Source: Pseudomonas violetae (GTDB lineage: Bacteria > Pseudomonadota > Gammaproteobacteria > Pseudomonadales > Pseudomonadaceae). From it: a DNA stretch of 64,000 nt. Under the pieces are notes generated by a model, which ran no database searches, was not told the DNA's origin, and saw nothing but the letters and a program-made list of their open reading frames with translations. Position numbers and translations under genes: made by a program. Below, one piece after another: positions 8,111-16,791 of the stretch; positions within the stretch are counted from its first letter, which is position 1, and every line of letters begins with the position of its first letter. The DNA is taken from positions 1 through 64,000 of the forward strand of contig NZ_JAKNRW010000010.1 of the NCBI RefSeq assembly GCF_023072615.1, in the 5' to 3' direction.

Positions 8111-9634
8111 ATGACCGTGATCAAGCAAGACGACCTGATTCAGAGCGTTGCCGACGCCCTGCAGTTCATTTCCTATTACCACCCCGTGGATTTCATCCAG
8201 GCGATGCACGAAGCCTACCTGCGCGAAGAATCGCCAGCGGCCCGTGACTCGATGGCGCAAATCCTGATTAACTCGCGCATGTGCGCCACCGGCCACCGCC
8301 CGATCTGCCAGGACACCGGCATCGTCACCGTGTTCGTCCGTGTGGGCATGGACGTGCGTTGGGATGGCGCTACCATGGGCCTGGACGACATGATAAACGA
8401 GGGCGTACGTCGCGCCTACAACCTGCCGGAAAACGTCCTGCGCGCCTCGATCCTCGCCGACCCGGCGGGCGCTCGCAAAAACACCAAGGACAACACCCCC
8501 GCAGTTATCCACTACTCCATTGTCCCGGGTAACACCGTAGAAGTGGACGTGGCGGCGAAGGGTGGCGGCTCCGAGAACAAGTCGAAGATGGCCATGCTCA
8601 ACCCGTCCGACTCAATCGTCGACTGGGTCTTGAAAACCGTTCCTACCATGGGTGCCGGCTGGTGCCCACCGGGCATGCTCGGCATCGGCATCGGCGGCAC
8701 CGCCGAGAAAGCCGCGGTAATGGCCAAGGAAGTGTTGATGGAGTCCATCGACATCCACGAGCTGAAGAAGCGCGGTCCGTCCAACCGTATCGAAGAGATG
8801 CGTCTGGAGCTGTTCGAGAAGGTCAACCAATTGGGCATCGGCGCCCAGGGTTTGGGTGGCCTCACCACCGTGCTCGACGTGAAGATCATGGACTACCCGA
8901 CCCACGCCGCTTCGTTGCCGGTGTGCATGATCCCGAACTGCGCAGCTACTCGTCACGCGCACTTCGTGCTCGACGGTTCCGGCCCGGCCTCGCTGGAAGC
9001 GCCACCGCTGGACGCCTACCCGGAAATCGTCTGGGAAGCCGGCCCATCGGCCCGTCGCGTCAACCTCGACACCCTGACCCCGGAGGACGTGCAAAGCTGG
9101 AAGCCGGGCGAAACCGTCCTGCTTAACGGCAAGATGCTCACCGGTCGCGACGCGGCGCACAAGCGCATGGTCGAGATGCTGAACAAGGGTGAAACCTTGC
9201 CGGTCGACCTCAAGGGTCGTTTCATCTACTACGTCGGCCCGGTTGATCCGGTGCGCGAAGAAGTCGTGGGCCCTGCGGGTCCGACCACCGCCACGCGGAT
9301 GGACAAGTTCACCCGGCAGATCCTCGAGCAAACCGGCCTGCTGGGCATGATCGGCAAATCCGAGCGCGGCCCGACCGCCATCGAAGCGATCAAGGACCAC
9401 AAGGCCGTCTACCTGATGGCTGTTGGCGGCGCGGCTTACCTGGTGGCGCAAGCCATCAAGAAATCCCGCGTGGTGGCTTTCGCCGAATTGGGTATGGAGG
9501 CGATCTACGAGTTCGACGTCAAGGACATGCCGGTGACCGTTGCGGTAGACAGCAAGGGTGAGTCGGTACACATCACGGGTCCTGCCATCTGGCAGAAAAA
9601 GATCAGTGAGAGTCTGGCGGTGGAAGTGCAGTAA
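8111..9634 (+). CDS. Class I (iron-sulfur) fumarate hydratase
   Basis: The 507-residue enzyme hydrates fumarate to L-malate in the TCA cycle and uses a [4Fe-4S] cluster. The N-terminal (alpha) domain has 'MCATGHRPICQDTG' and 'GAGWCPPGMLGIGIGG', and the segment 'VCMIPNCAATRH' supplies further cysteines; the C-terminal (beta) domain has 'GRDAAHKRMVEML' and 'GPTTATRMD'. Length and order match FumA/FumB-type fused class I fumarases. The start ATG at 8111 follows AAGAGGAG by eight bases; a longer frame upstream lacks a ribosome site. It is monocistronic, ending in a strong terminator, and oxygen- and iron-sensitive as a family property. Confidence 0.95.
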   Translation: MTVIKQDDLIQSVADALQFISYYHPVDFIQAMHEAYLREESPAARDSMAQILINSRMCATGHRPICQDTGIVTVFVRVGMDVRWDGATMGLDDMINEGVRRAYNLPENVLRASILADPAGARKNTKDNTPAVIHYSIVPGNTVEVDVAAKGGGSENKSKMAMLNPSDSIVDWVLKTVPTMGAGWCPPGMLGIGIGGTAEKAAVMAKEVLMESIDIHELKKRGPSNRIEEMRLELFEKVNQLGIGAQGLGGLTTVLDVKIMDYPTHAASLPVCMIPNCAATRHAHFVLDGSGPASLEAPPLDAYPEIVWEAGPSARRVNLDTLTPEDVQSWKPGETVLLNGKMLTGRDAAHKRMVEMLNKGETLPVDLKGRFIYYVGPVDPVREEVVGPAGPTTATRMDKFTRQILEQTGLLGMIGKSERGPTAIEAIKDHKAVYLMAVGGAAYLVAQAIKKSRVVAFAELGMEAIYEFDVKDMPVTVAVDSKGESVHITGPAIWQKKISESLAVEVQ

Positions 9635-9654
9635 GCATTTCAGACATGTCTAGC

Positions 9655-9690
9655 AAAGGCGACAGGTGTCATGCTCCTGTCGCCTTTTTT
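9655..9690 (+). terminator. Rho-independent terminator after fumarase
   Basis: A perfect 12-bp stem (AAAGGCGACAGG / CCTGTCGCCTTT) is followed by a run of T. It separates fumarase from the sensor kinase gene. Confidence 0.9.
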
Positions 9691-9740
9691 ATGGCTCATG
9701 CTATGGTGCGCGCCCACCGTCCCCGTGTGTAACGCCCAGC

Positions 9741-11516
9741 ATGCTCGAGTCATCTCGCCCCCTGCGCCTGACGCTCTACTCCCTTGTGATTGTTGCCGGC
9801 GCCATCATCGCTGCCACCCTGGCTATGCGCCACGCCGAGCGTCAGGCGCTGGTAGAGGACGCTGCTCGCGCCAATCAGCAACTGGGCTTGTATGCGAGCT
9901 CGCTGCACACCCTGATCGAACGCTACCGCGCCCTGCCCGCCGTGCTGGCCCTGGACCCGGAGTTGCGTTCGGCACTCGAGGGGCCGTTGACCGCCGAACA
10001 GCAGGACCTGCTCAACCGCAAGCTGGAAAAAATCAACGGCGCAGCCGAGTCCTCGACCCTGGAACTGCTCGATCCCACTGGCCTCGCCGTGGCCGCGAGC
10101 AACTGGCGCCTGCCCAGCAGCTACGTCGGTCACAACTATGGCTTTCGCCCCTACTTCAGCCAGACACGCACCCTGGGGGCCGGGCGCTTCTATGCAGTGG
10201 GGGTGACCAGCGGGATCCCCGGTTACTTCCTGTCCAGAGCAGTGACTGCCGACGATGGGCGATTTCTGGGCGCCATGGTGGTCAAGCTCGAATTCCCCGA
10301 GCTGGAACGAGAATGGCGCCAGGGCAGCGACACACTGCTGGTCAGCGATGCGCGCGGGGTGATCTTCATCGCCAATCAGCCAGGCTGGCGGTATCGCTTG
10401 CTCAAACCGCTGAATGACAGCGATCACGCCGAACTCAAGGCCACCCGCCAGTACGATAAGCAGCCACTGTCGCTGCTGAAGTATCAGCCCCTGCAAAGTT
10501 TCGACGACAACAGCCATCTGATGCGGATAGATGGCCCGGACGGCGAACGTGATTACCTGTGGGAATCCCTGCCCCTGGCCGCCGAAGGCTGGACCCTGCA
10601 CCTGCTCCGCCGCCCACAGGTCGCCTTCGAAGACAGCCGTACCGCCGCGCTGGCGGCGGCCGGGTCATGGTTGGCACTGGTGTTCCTGCTGCTGTTTCTC
10701 AATCAACGCTGGCGCCTGGCAAAGATGCGCCAGCGCAGTCGCGAAGAGCTCGAACGCCTGGTGGAAGAGCGTACCCGCGACCTGCGCACCGCCCAGGACG
10801 GCCTGGTGCAATCGGCCAAGCTCGCCGCCCTCGGCCAGATGTCTGCCGCCTTGGCCCATGAAATCAACCAGCCGCTGACCGCCCAACGCATGCAGCTGGC
10901 GACCTTGCGCCTGTTGCTCGACCACGGACGGGTAGATGACGCCTACAAGGCACTCAAGCCAGTGGACGACATGCTGACGCGCATGGCCGCCCTTACCGGC
11001 CACCTGAAGACCTTTGCCCGCAAGAGCCCCAGCGGCCTGCGCGAACGCCTGGACCTGGCGACCGTCGTTGATCAGGCGCTACAACTGCTCGAAACCCGCC
11101 TGCGGGACGAACAGGTGAGCACAGTACTGCACCTGACGCGGCCGGCCTGGGTCCGTGGCGACTCGATTCGCCTGGAGCAGGTGCTGATCAATCTGTTGCG
11201 CAACGCCCTGGACGCGATGCACGACAAACCCTGCAAGCGCCTGGAAATCCGTCTGGAAGATGATGAACAGCTGTGGCGCCTGACCGTGTCGGATAACGGC
11301 GGTGGCATCGCCGAAGAACACTTGGCAAAAGTCTTCGATCCGTTTTTCACGACCAAACCCGTCGGTGATGGCCTGGGCATCGGACTGGCCGTATCCTTTG
11401 CCATCATCCACGAATCCGGCGGGCGCCTGAGCGCGGAAAACCAGGAGCTGGGCGCCGCTTTCACCCTCACCCTGCCGATAGACCAGGAGACCCAGGGCCC
11501 ATGCTCAACTCAGTGA
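9741..11516 (+). CDS. DctB-family sensor histidine kinase (MifS-like)
   Basis: A 591-residue membrane kinase. A first membrane helix (about residues 12-30) is followed by a long periplasmic region of double-PDC/Cache type, a second helix near residue 310, a short coiled coil, then the kinase: H-box 'AALAHEINQPLTAQR', N-box 'NLLRNALDAM', and G-boxes 'DNGGGIAEEH' and 'GLGIGLAVS'. DctB-type sensors detect C4- or C5-dicarboxylates in the periplasm. The start at 9741 ('MLESSRPLRLTLYS') gives the right topology; a longer frame adds an unlikely Cys-rich leader. It overlaps the regulator gene by 16 bp. With the ketoglutarate-type permease behind the pair, the closest precedent is MifS/MifR of P. aeruginosa, which controls alpha-ketoglutarate uptake. 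Confidence 0.9.
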   Translation: MLESSRPLRLTLYSLVIVAGAIIAATLAMRHAERQALVEDAARANQQLGLYASSLHTLIERYRALPAVLALDPELRSALEGPLTAEQQDLLNRKLEKINGAAESSTLELLDPTGLAVAASNWRLPSSYVGHNYGFRPYFSQTRTLGAGRFYAVGVTSGIPGYFLSRAVTADDGRFLGAMVVKLEFPELEREWRQGSDTLLVSDARGVIFIANQPGWRYRLLKPLNDSDHAELKATRQYDKQPLSLLKYQPLQSFDDNSHLMRIDGPDGERDYLWESLPLAAEGWTLHLLRRPQVAFEDSRTAALAAAGSWLALVFLLLFLNQRWRLAKMRQRSREELERLVEERTRDLRTAQDGLVQSAKLAALGQMSAALAHEINQPLTAQRMQLATLRLLLDHGRVDDAYKALKPVDDMLTRMAALTGHLKTFARKSPSGLRERLDLATVVDQALQLLETRLRDEQVSTVLHLTRPAWVRGDSIRLEQVLINLLRNALDAMHDKPCKRLEIRLEDDEQLWRLTVSDNGGGIAEEHLAKVFDPFFTTKPVGDGLGIGLAVSFAIIHESGGRLSAENQELGAAFTLTLPIDQETQGPCSTQ

Positions 11517-12826
11517 TCGTCGTCGACGACGAAAGCAGCATTCGCAGCGCCGTCGAACAATGGTTGAGCCTGTCTGGGTTCGAAGTACAATTGTTCAGTC
11601 GCGCCGAAGAGTGCCTGGCGCAGTTGCCCAGGCACTTCCCCGGGGTGATTCTCAGCGACGTGCGTATGCCCGGTATGACCGGCCTGGAGCTGTTAGCCGA
11701 GGTCCAGCGGCGTGATGCCGACTTGCCGGTGATCCTGCTGACCGGCCACGGCGATGTTCCGATGGCAGTGGACGCGATGCGCGACGGCGCCTACGACTTC
11801 CTCGAAAAACCCTTCAGTCCCGAGACGTTGCTTGGCAGCCTGCGGCGCGCGCTCGACAAGCGCCGGCTGGTGCTGGAGAACCGAGCCCTGCATAAACAAG
11901 CCGACAACCGCGCCAAGCTGGATGCCACCCTGTTGGGCGTATCCCGGGGATTGCAGACGTTGCGCAGCAAGGTGCTGGATCTGGCGGCATTGCCGGTCAA
12001 TGTATTGATCCGCGGAGAAACCGGCAGTGGCAAAGAGCTGGTTGCCCGCTGCCTGCACGACTTCGGGCCTCGGGCCAGTAAGCCCTTTGTGGCGCTCAAC
12101 TGCGCAGCGATCCCCGAGCAACTGTTCGAGGCCGAACTGTTCGGCCACGAAAGTGGCGCGTTCACCGGCGCCCAGGGAAAGCGCATCGGCAAGCTTGAAT
12201 ACGCCGACGGCGGCACGCTATTTCTCGATGAAATCGAAAGCATGCCATTAGCCCAGCAAGTGAAATTGCTGCGAGTGCTGCAGGAACAGAAACTCGAGCG
12301 CCTGGGTTCGAACCAGAGTATCCGCGTAGACCTGCGGATCATCGCCGCGACCAAGCCCGACCTGCTGGACGAAGCCCGAGCAGGGCGTTTTCGCGAAGAC
12401 CTGGCCTACCGCCTGAACGTCGCCGAGCTGCGGCTGCCGCCCCTGCGTGATCGGCGCGAAGACATTCCGTTGCTATTTGAGACCTTCGCCCAGAGCGCCG
12501 CCGAGCGCCTGGGCCGTACATTTCCACCGCTGACCGGCGCCCAGTTGAGCCACTTGCTGAGTCATGACTGGCCGGGCAACGTCCGTGAACTGGCCAACGT
12601 TGCCGAGCGCCAAGTGCTGGGGCTGGATGAGCCGGCCCTGGCGGGTAGCGAACCGGGACAGTCACTGGCAGCTCGACAGGAGGCTTTCGAGGAACACTGC
12701 CTGCGGGCGGCGTTGACCCGGCACAAAGGCGATGTGAAAGCGGTGCTCGAAGAGTTGCAGCTGCCGCGTCGGACCTTCAATGAAAAGATGCAGCGGCATG
12801 GGCTGACTCGCGAGATGTTTTTGTAG
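11501..12826 (+). CDS. DctD-family sigma-54 response regulator (MifR-like)
   Basis: A 441-residue NtrC-class regulator. The receiver domain has the phosphorylation motif 'ILSDVRMPGMTG' (Asp near residue 53) and 'LEKPFSPE'. The AAA+ domain has Walker A 'GETGSGKE', the sigma-54 contact loop 'GAFTGA' and Walker B 'GGTLFLDEI'. A Fis-type helix-turn-helix closes the protein ('GDVKAVLEELQLPRRTFNEK'). It activates sigma-54 RNA polymerase when phosphorylated by the kinase encoded just upstream. The likely target is the permease 300 bp downstream, whose promoter carries a -24/-12 site and two palindromes suited to this protein. Confidence 0.93.
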   Translation: MLNSVIVVDDESSIRSAVEQWLSLSGFEVQLFSRAEECLAQLPRHFPGVILSDVRMPGMTGLELLAEVQRRDADLPVILLTGHGDVPMAVDAMRDGAYDFLEKPFSPETLLGSLRRALDKRRLVLENRALHKQADNRAKLDATLLGVSRGLQTLRSKVLDLAALPVNVLIRGETGSGKELVARCLHDFGPRASKPFVALNCAAIPEQLFEAELFGHESGAFTGAQGKRIGKLEYADGGTLFLDEIESMPLAQQVKLLRVLQEQKLERLGSNQSIRVDLRIIAATKPDLLDEARAGRFREDLAYRLNVAELRLPPLRDRREDIPLLFETFAQSAAERLGRTFPPLTGAQLSHLLSHDWPGNVRELANVAERQVLGLDEPALAGSEPGQSLAARQEAFEEHCLRAALTRHKGDVKAVLEELQLPRRTFNEKMQRHGLTREMFL

Positions 12827-12836
12827 CGTCTGGATC

Positions 12837-12932
12837 GGCCTCTTCGCGGGCAAGCCCGCAAGTTTTGTGGCCGAGCACATATCCGTGGTCCACCTTGATC
12901 CCTGTGGGAGCGGGCTTGCCCGCGATGAGGCC
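12837..12932. repeat. REP/REPIN pair downstream of the dctD-like gene
   Basis: Two inverted REP units: GGCCTCTTCGCGGGCAAG at the left and GGGAGCGGGCTTGCCCGCG followed by ATGAGGCC at the right. It sits directly after the stop codon and may act as a transcription attenuator. Confidence 0.85.
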
Positions 12933-12961
12933 ATTGCTGCCAATACAAATCTACAAGCTGA

Positions 12962-13012
12962 TAAGCGATTTTCCGCTCACCCCCCATTTTCCAATAAGCG
13001 GTAATCCGCTTA
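12962..13012 (+). promoter_or_regulatory. Two tandem 18-bp palindromes, probable activator sites
   Basis: Copies are TAAGCGATTTTCCGCTCA (12962-12979, imperfect) and TAAGCGGTAATCCGCTTA (12995-13012, perfect apart from the central four bases). They lie 33 bp apart centre to centre, about three helical turns, and about 75 and 108 bp upstream of the expected transcription start. This is the classic layout of upstream activator sites for a DctD/NtrC-type protein. Confidence 0.75.
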
Positions 13013-13052
13013 CCCACCCGTCCAAACCCCTCTAAACCGGCCCTTCCCTTGT

Positions 13053-13067
13053 TGGCACAGCTCCTGC
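13053..13067 (+). promoter_or_regulatory. Sigma-54 (-24/-12) promoter
   Basis: TGGCACAGCTCCTGC fits the consensus TGGCACG-N4-TTGC with the GG and GC pairs exactly 10 bp apart and mismatches only at two less critical positions. The expected start is near 13079, about 50 bases before the permease ATG. Confidence 0.82.
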
Positions 13068-13130
13068 TATAGCCCCGGCAGGCTGCGTTTTAATGCGCTC
13101 AAAAAAAACAATTAGATTAAGGATCCTTCA

Positions 13131-14450
13131 ATGGATAACTCCAACACCCTGCCCGCAGGATCGGCTGCCGTGCCGGCCAAGCCTCGAACCACCTCCAGTC
13201 GCATCAGATCGATCTTCAGCGGTTCGGTCGGCAACATGGTCGAGTGGTACGACTGGTACGTCTACGCTGCGTTCTCGCTGTACTTCGCCAAAGCCTTTTT
13301 CCCTAAAGGCGACACCACCGCACAGCTTCTGAATACTGCAGCGATCTTTGCCGTGGGCTTCCTCATGCGTCCGATCGGGGGCTGGCTGATGGGCCTATAC
13401 GCCGATAAGGTCGGCCGTAAAAAGGCGCTGATGGCGTCGGTTTACCTGATGTGCTTCGGCTCGTTGGTTATTGCCCTAAGCCCGGGCTATGAAACCATCG
13501 GCATCGGCGCACCGATCCTGCTGATCTTCGCTCGTTTGCTGCAAGGCCTCTCGGTCGGTGGCGAGTACGGTACCTCGGCCACTTACCTCAGCGAGATGGC
13601 GACCAAGGAACGTCGCGGGTTCTTCTCGAGCTTCCAGTACGTGACCCTGATCTCCGGCCAGCTCATTGCGCTGGGCGTGCTGATCGTCCTGCAGAACATC
13701 CTCACCACCGAGGAGCTCTATGCCTGGGGCTGGCGCATCCCGTTCGCCATCGGCGCGCTGTGTGCCGTGGTCGCGCTCTACCTGCGTCGCGGCATGGAAG
13801 AAACCGAGTCGTTCACCAAGAAAGAAAAGGCCAAGGAAAGCGCCATGCGCACGCTTATGCGCCACCCCAAGGAACTGCTGACCGTAGTTGGCCTGACCAT
13901 GGGGGGTACCCTGGCGTTCTACACCTATACCACCTACATGCAGAAGTACCTGGTGAACACGGTCGGCATGAGCATCTCCGACTCCACCACGATTTCGGCG
14001 GCCACGCTGTTCCTGTTCATGTGCCTGCAACCGCTGGTAGGCGGGCTGTCGGATAAAGTCGGGCGCCGGCCGATCCTGATCGCCTTCGGCGTCCTGGGTA
14101 CGTTGTTTACCGTGCCGATCCTGACAGCCCTGCATACTGTGCAGAGCTGGTGGGGCGCGTTCTTCCTGATCATGGCGGCGCTGATCATCGTCAGCGGCTA
14201 CACCTCGATCAACGCGGTGGTGAAAGCCGAACTGTTCCCGACCGAAATTCGTGCACTGGGTGTTGGCTTGCCCTACGCGCTGACCGTATCGATTTTCGGC
14301 GGTACCGCTGAATATATCGCGCTGTGGTTCAAGGCCAGTGGCATGGAAACCGGCTACTACTGGTATGTGACTGGATGTATCGCAGTGTCGTTGCTGGTGT
14401 ACATCACCATGAAAGACACCCGCAAGCACTCGCGCATTACCACTGACTGA
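13131..14450 (+). CDS. MFS alpha-ketoglutarate/dicarboxylate permease
   Basis: A 439-residue, 12-helix transporter of the metabolite:H+ symporter family (KgtP/ShiA/PcaT type). Typical signatures are 'GNMVEWYDWYVYAAFS' near the N-terminus, 'ADKVGRKKAL' in the first cytoplasmic loop, 'LLQGLSVGGEYGTSATYLSE' and the matching 'LSDKVGRRPILI' in the second half. The ATG is preceded by 'aaggatccttca'. It stands behind a sigma-54 promoter and just downstream of a DctB/DctD-type pair, so a C5-dicarboxylate such as alpha-ketoglutarate is the best guess for substrate, as for PA5530 of P. aeruginosa. The exact substrate cannot be read from the sequence. Confidence 0.88.
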   Translation: MDNSNTLPAGSAAVPAKPRTTSSRIRSIFSGSVGNMVEWYDWYVYAAFSLYFAKAFFPKGDTTAQLLNTAAIFAVGFLMRPIGGWLMGLYADKVGRKKALMASVYLMCFGSLVIALSPGYETIGIGAPILLIFARLLQGLSVGGEYGTSATYLSEMATKERRGFFSSFQYVTLISGQLIALGVLIVLQNILTTEELYAWGWRIPFAIGALCAVVALYLRRGMEETESFTKKEKAKESAMRTLMRHPKELLTVVGLTMGGTLAFYTYTTYMQKYLVNTVGMSISDSTTISAATLFLFMCLQPLVGGLSDKVGRRPILIAFGVLGTLFTVPILTALHTVQSWWGAFFLIMAALIIVSGYTSINAVVKAELFPTEIRALGVGLPYALTVSIFGGTAEYIALWFKASGMETGYYWYVTGCIAVSLLVYITMKDTRKHSRITTD

Positions 14451-14462
14451 CCGTCACATTCA

Positions 14463-14522
14463 GGTCGGCTAAGCCGGCCTCTTTGTCGGAACGCCGTCCG
14501 GAGCTTGCTCGCTCCAGGCGGC
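14463..14522. repeat. Two adjacent hairpins between convergent genes
   Basis: GGTCGGC-TAA-GCCGGCC followed by TCTTT, then CGCCG and CGGCG arms around a 'ggagcttgctcgctcc' core. They lie between the convergent permease and COG4705 genes and probably end transcription. A run of nine C follows at 14532-14540. Confidence 0.55.
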
Positions 14523-14547
14523 GTTACGACGCCCCCCCCCAGATCTA

Positions 14548-15303
14548 TCAGCTCAACTCGGCAGCCGCCGGCTTCGCGTACCTGTTCTGCGCGTAGGAAG
14601 CACCCGCAATCATCACCACCAGAATCCCCGCCAACACCAGCGAGGAGCCAACCGTACCGAAATCCAGCCCACCCTTTCCATGCGGCTTTGTCAGGAAATC
14701 ACCTAAGGTCGCGCCGAACGGCCGGGTGAGGACAAACGCCAGCCAGAACAGCAACACCGATGAAATCCTGGTGAAGTACTTGAGCAGCACCACCACCGCA
14801 ATGGTCGAGCCGATCAACAGCGCGCCACCGGCAAAGCCCAGGCCCGAGTCGTCGGCCAGGTAATCGCCCAGTGCCGTGCCCAGGGTGTTGGAAAACAGAA
14901 TCGCCATCCAGTAGAACATTTCGCCACGGAAGGTCTGGACCTTGGTCACGTTCAGCGAATCACCGCTCAAGCGCCAGGCGGCAAAAATCCCGATCAGGAT
15001 GGCAATCAAAATCATCGAACCGGTGGCGTAGCCCAGACCAAGGGTCCGATCCATGAAGTCCGACATCGTGGTGCCCGCCGTGCTGGTCGACAGGATCACG
15101 ATCCAGTACAGCACCGGTTTGTAGGAGTTGGACATCAGTTGGGTGATCAACGTCAGCACGAACACGCTGATCAGAATCAGCGAGCTGATGGCGTAGCCGA
15201 CGTTGAGAGTCATCGACAGCAAATCGCCTGCGGTCTCCCCCAGGGTCGTCGCGCAGATTTTCATCACCCAGAATGCGAGGGTAATTTGAGGAAGTTTGTT
15301 CAT
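14548..15303 (-). CDS. Integral membrane protein, COG4705 family, four internal repeats
   Basis: A 251-residue membrane protein with about eight hydrophobic segments. It is built from four copies of one unit, each carrying a T-x-G-x-T/A-x-x-D core: 'TLGETAGDLLS', 'TAGTTMSDFMD', 'TLGTALGDYLA' and 'PFGATLGDFLT', three of them followed by a 'GLGYATGS'-type stretch. The conserved Asp in each copy inside an otherwise apolar setting suggests an ion or proton path, but this is inference. The function of the family is not established. The start (MNKLPQITLAFW) is the first Met that leads directly into a helix. No partner gene is adjacent in the same direction. Confidence 0.75.
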   Translation of the reverse strand: MNKLPQITLAFWVMKICATTLGETAGDLLSMTLNVGYAISSLILISVFVLTLITQLMSNSYKPVLYWIVILSTSTAGTTMSDFMDRTLGLGYATGSMILIAILIGIFAAWRLSGDSLNVTKVQTFRGEMFYWMAILFSNTLGTALGDYLADDSGLGFAGGALLIGSTIAVVVLLKYFTRISSVLLFWLAFVLTRPFGATLGDFLTKPHGKGGLDFGTVGSSLVLAGILVVMIAGASYAQNRYAKPAAAELS

Positions 15304-15524
15304 CGAGGGTAAAGCTCCAGTGTGCGTGGCGGCCGTTTCTTGGTTTCGCACGCAGACTGGCGGGGGCGCGGTGAAAAATAGGTAAGGGCTTTATGAAAAA
15401 TCTGTCACTTAAGCAAATGGGAAGATTTTATGGCGGGCGGGTTTGCTCGTGATTCCGGGTCAGATACATTGCTTTTGACCGACAGATTATCGCGAGCACG
15501 CTCGCCCCACAGGAACGCCACTCC

Positions 15525-16154
15525 ATGCCCGACGACATCCACTTCTACGAACCCGCCAACGGCCACGGCCTGCCCCACGATCCGTTCAACGCCATCGTCG
15601 GGCCGCGGCCCATCGGCTGGATTTCTTCACAGGATGCCAGCGGCCACCTGAACCTGGCGCCCTACAGTTTTTTCAACGCCTTCAACTACATCCCACCGAT
15701 CATTGGGTTCTCCAGCGTCGGACGCAAAGACAGCCTCAACAATATCGAGCAGACCGGCGAGTTCGCCTGGAACCTGGCGACTCGCCCGCTGGCCGAGCAG
15801 ATGAATCAGAGTTGCGCGATGGTTGGGCCTGAGGTCGATGAATTCGAGTTGTCCGGGCTGACACCGGCCGCCTCTAAAGTGATCCAGGTGCCGCGGGTCG
15901 CCGAAAGCCCGGTGTCCTTCGAATGCAAGGTCACGCAGATCATTCAACTGCAACGCGCTGACGGTAATGTGGTGCCCAGCTGGCTGGTTCTCGGCGAAGT
16001 GGTGGCCGTGCACATTGCCAAATGGCTGTTGAAGGATGGGGTATACGACACCGCCGCGGCAAAACCGATTCTGCGCGGCGGCGGGCCGGCGGATTACTTC
16101 CAGCTGGGGCCGGAGGCACTGTTCAAGATGTTCCGCCCGGGGGCGGTCAGGTAG
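15525..16154 (+). CDS. Flavin reductase-like FMN-binding protein
   Basis: A 209-residue protein of the flavin-reductase-like (DIM6/NTAB) family, split-barrel fold, binding FMN. The family signature 'GPRPIGWISSQDASGHLNLAPYS' region near residue 27 is followed by 'FFNAFNYIPPIIGFSS' and 'KDSLNNIEQTGEF'. The C-terminal part ('LKDGVYDTAAAKPILRGGG', 'DYFQLG') is also typical of the larger, stand-alone members. Such proteins reduce flavin or act on small aromatic substrates; the substrate here is unknown. The gene stands alone: the next gene converges on it after 11 bp. Confidence 0.82.
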   Translation: MPDDIHFYEPANGHGLPHDPFNAIVGPRPIGWISSQDASGHLNLAPYSFFNAFNYIPPIIGFSSVGRKDSLNNIEQTGEFAWNLATRPLAEQMNQSCAMVGPEVDEFELSGLTPAASKVIQVPRVAESPVSFECKVTQIIQLQRADGNVVPSWLVLGEVVAVHIAKWLLKDGVYDTAAAKPILRGGGPADYFQLGPEALFKMFRPGAVR

Positions 16155-16165
16155 CGACCCGTCAG

Positions 16166-16396
16166 TTACCAGATCAACTCGCCCTCTTCGCCGACGTCCT
16201 TGAGGTGCGTCAGTTGCATGGCGGCCGCCTCGTCGGCTTCCTTGGCGGTCTTGAAGGTCTGTTCTTCCAGCAGCTTGTTGAAGCGCGGCGCGCCCGAGCC
16301 ACCGATGGCTTTGGTGGCGATCGCCGCGTAGTAACCGCCCTCGCGAGGAACGACGGCCGATACGGCTTCGAAGGTTTCAAAGGCTTTACGTGCCAT
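16166..16396 (-). CDS. Small conserved hypothetical protein
   Basis: A 76-residue protein beginning MARKAFETFEAV, chosen because AGGAT lies seven bases before this ATG; another Met three codons upstream would overlap the ribosome site. It is soluble, acidic at the C-terminus, with a central 'APRFNKLLEEQTFKTAKEADE' region that should be helical. It has no signal peptide, membrane segment or Cys. I do not recognise a family with known function. It lies 42 bp downstream of the monooxygenase-fold gene on the same strand and may be co-transcribed with it. Confidence 0.6.
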   Translation of the reverse strand: MARKAFETFEAVSAVVPREGGYYAAIATKAIGGSGAPRFNKLLEEQTFKTAKEADEAAAMQLTHLKDVGEEGELIW

Positions 16397-16437
16397 GTCG
16401 GGCATCCTGGCTGATTGAGAATGCCATCATTAAACCC

Positions 16438-16791
16438 TCATCCCGCCATTTTGTGTACCCAGGACCGGGTCTGTCCGATCGCCTGGGCGGCTGATACTTC
16501 CTTGAAGGTATGAAAATCCAGGCTGTTAACCATTAATCCTTCAACCAGTTCGGCAAAAATCTGCATCGCCGGAGTGCTGAAGTAAGCAGTCATGGCCTGC
16601 TGATCGCGCCAGAAACCGGACACCAGCCACAACTGCGGATCACATTGCGAATGTTGCAAGGCAAAGCTCAGGCAGCCCGGTGCACTGCGCGACGGCTCTA
16701 TCAGGGCGCTGAGACGCGCGCCCAGTTCCGCCGAACGCCCGGCACGAGCACGAACAAAGGCCATATGGCTCACGGGGATTTGCGTAGACAT
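16438..16791 (-). CDS. Antibiotic biosynthesis monooxygenase (ABM) domain protein
   Basis: A 117-residue dimeric ferredoxin-like fold protein. The sequence 'HMAFVRARAGRSAELGARL' followed by 'APGCLSFALQHS' and 'LWLVSGFWRDQQAMTAYF' is typical of ABM proteins, small cofactor-free oxygenases or stress proteins that act on quinone-like molecules. The start MSTQIPVSH is supported by GGGAGGG eight bases upstream. It is transcribed away from an AraC-family regulator gene across a 333-bp gap, which suggests control by that regulator. Substrate unknown. Confidence 0.78.
   Translation of the reverse strand: MSTQIPVSHMAFVRARAGRSAELGARLSALIEPSRSAPGCLSFALQHSQCDPQLWLVSGFWRDQQAMTAYFSTPAMQIFAELVEGLMVNSLDFHTFKEVSAAQAIGQTRSWVHKMAG

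Larger units (their letters stand above)
12827..13130. other. Intergenic region with REP and sigma-54 control region (304 bp)
   Basis: No gene is visible. From left to right: the REP pair, two tandem palindromes (12962-13012), a sigma-54 promoter (13053-13067) and the permease ribosome site (AAGGAT, about 13119-13124). Each element is listed separately. Confidence 0.85.
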
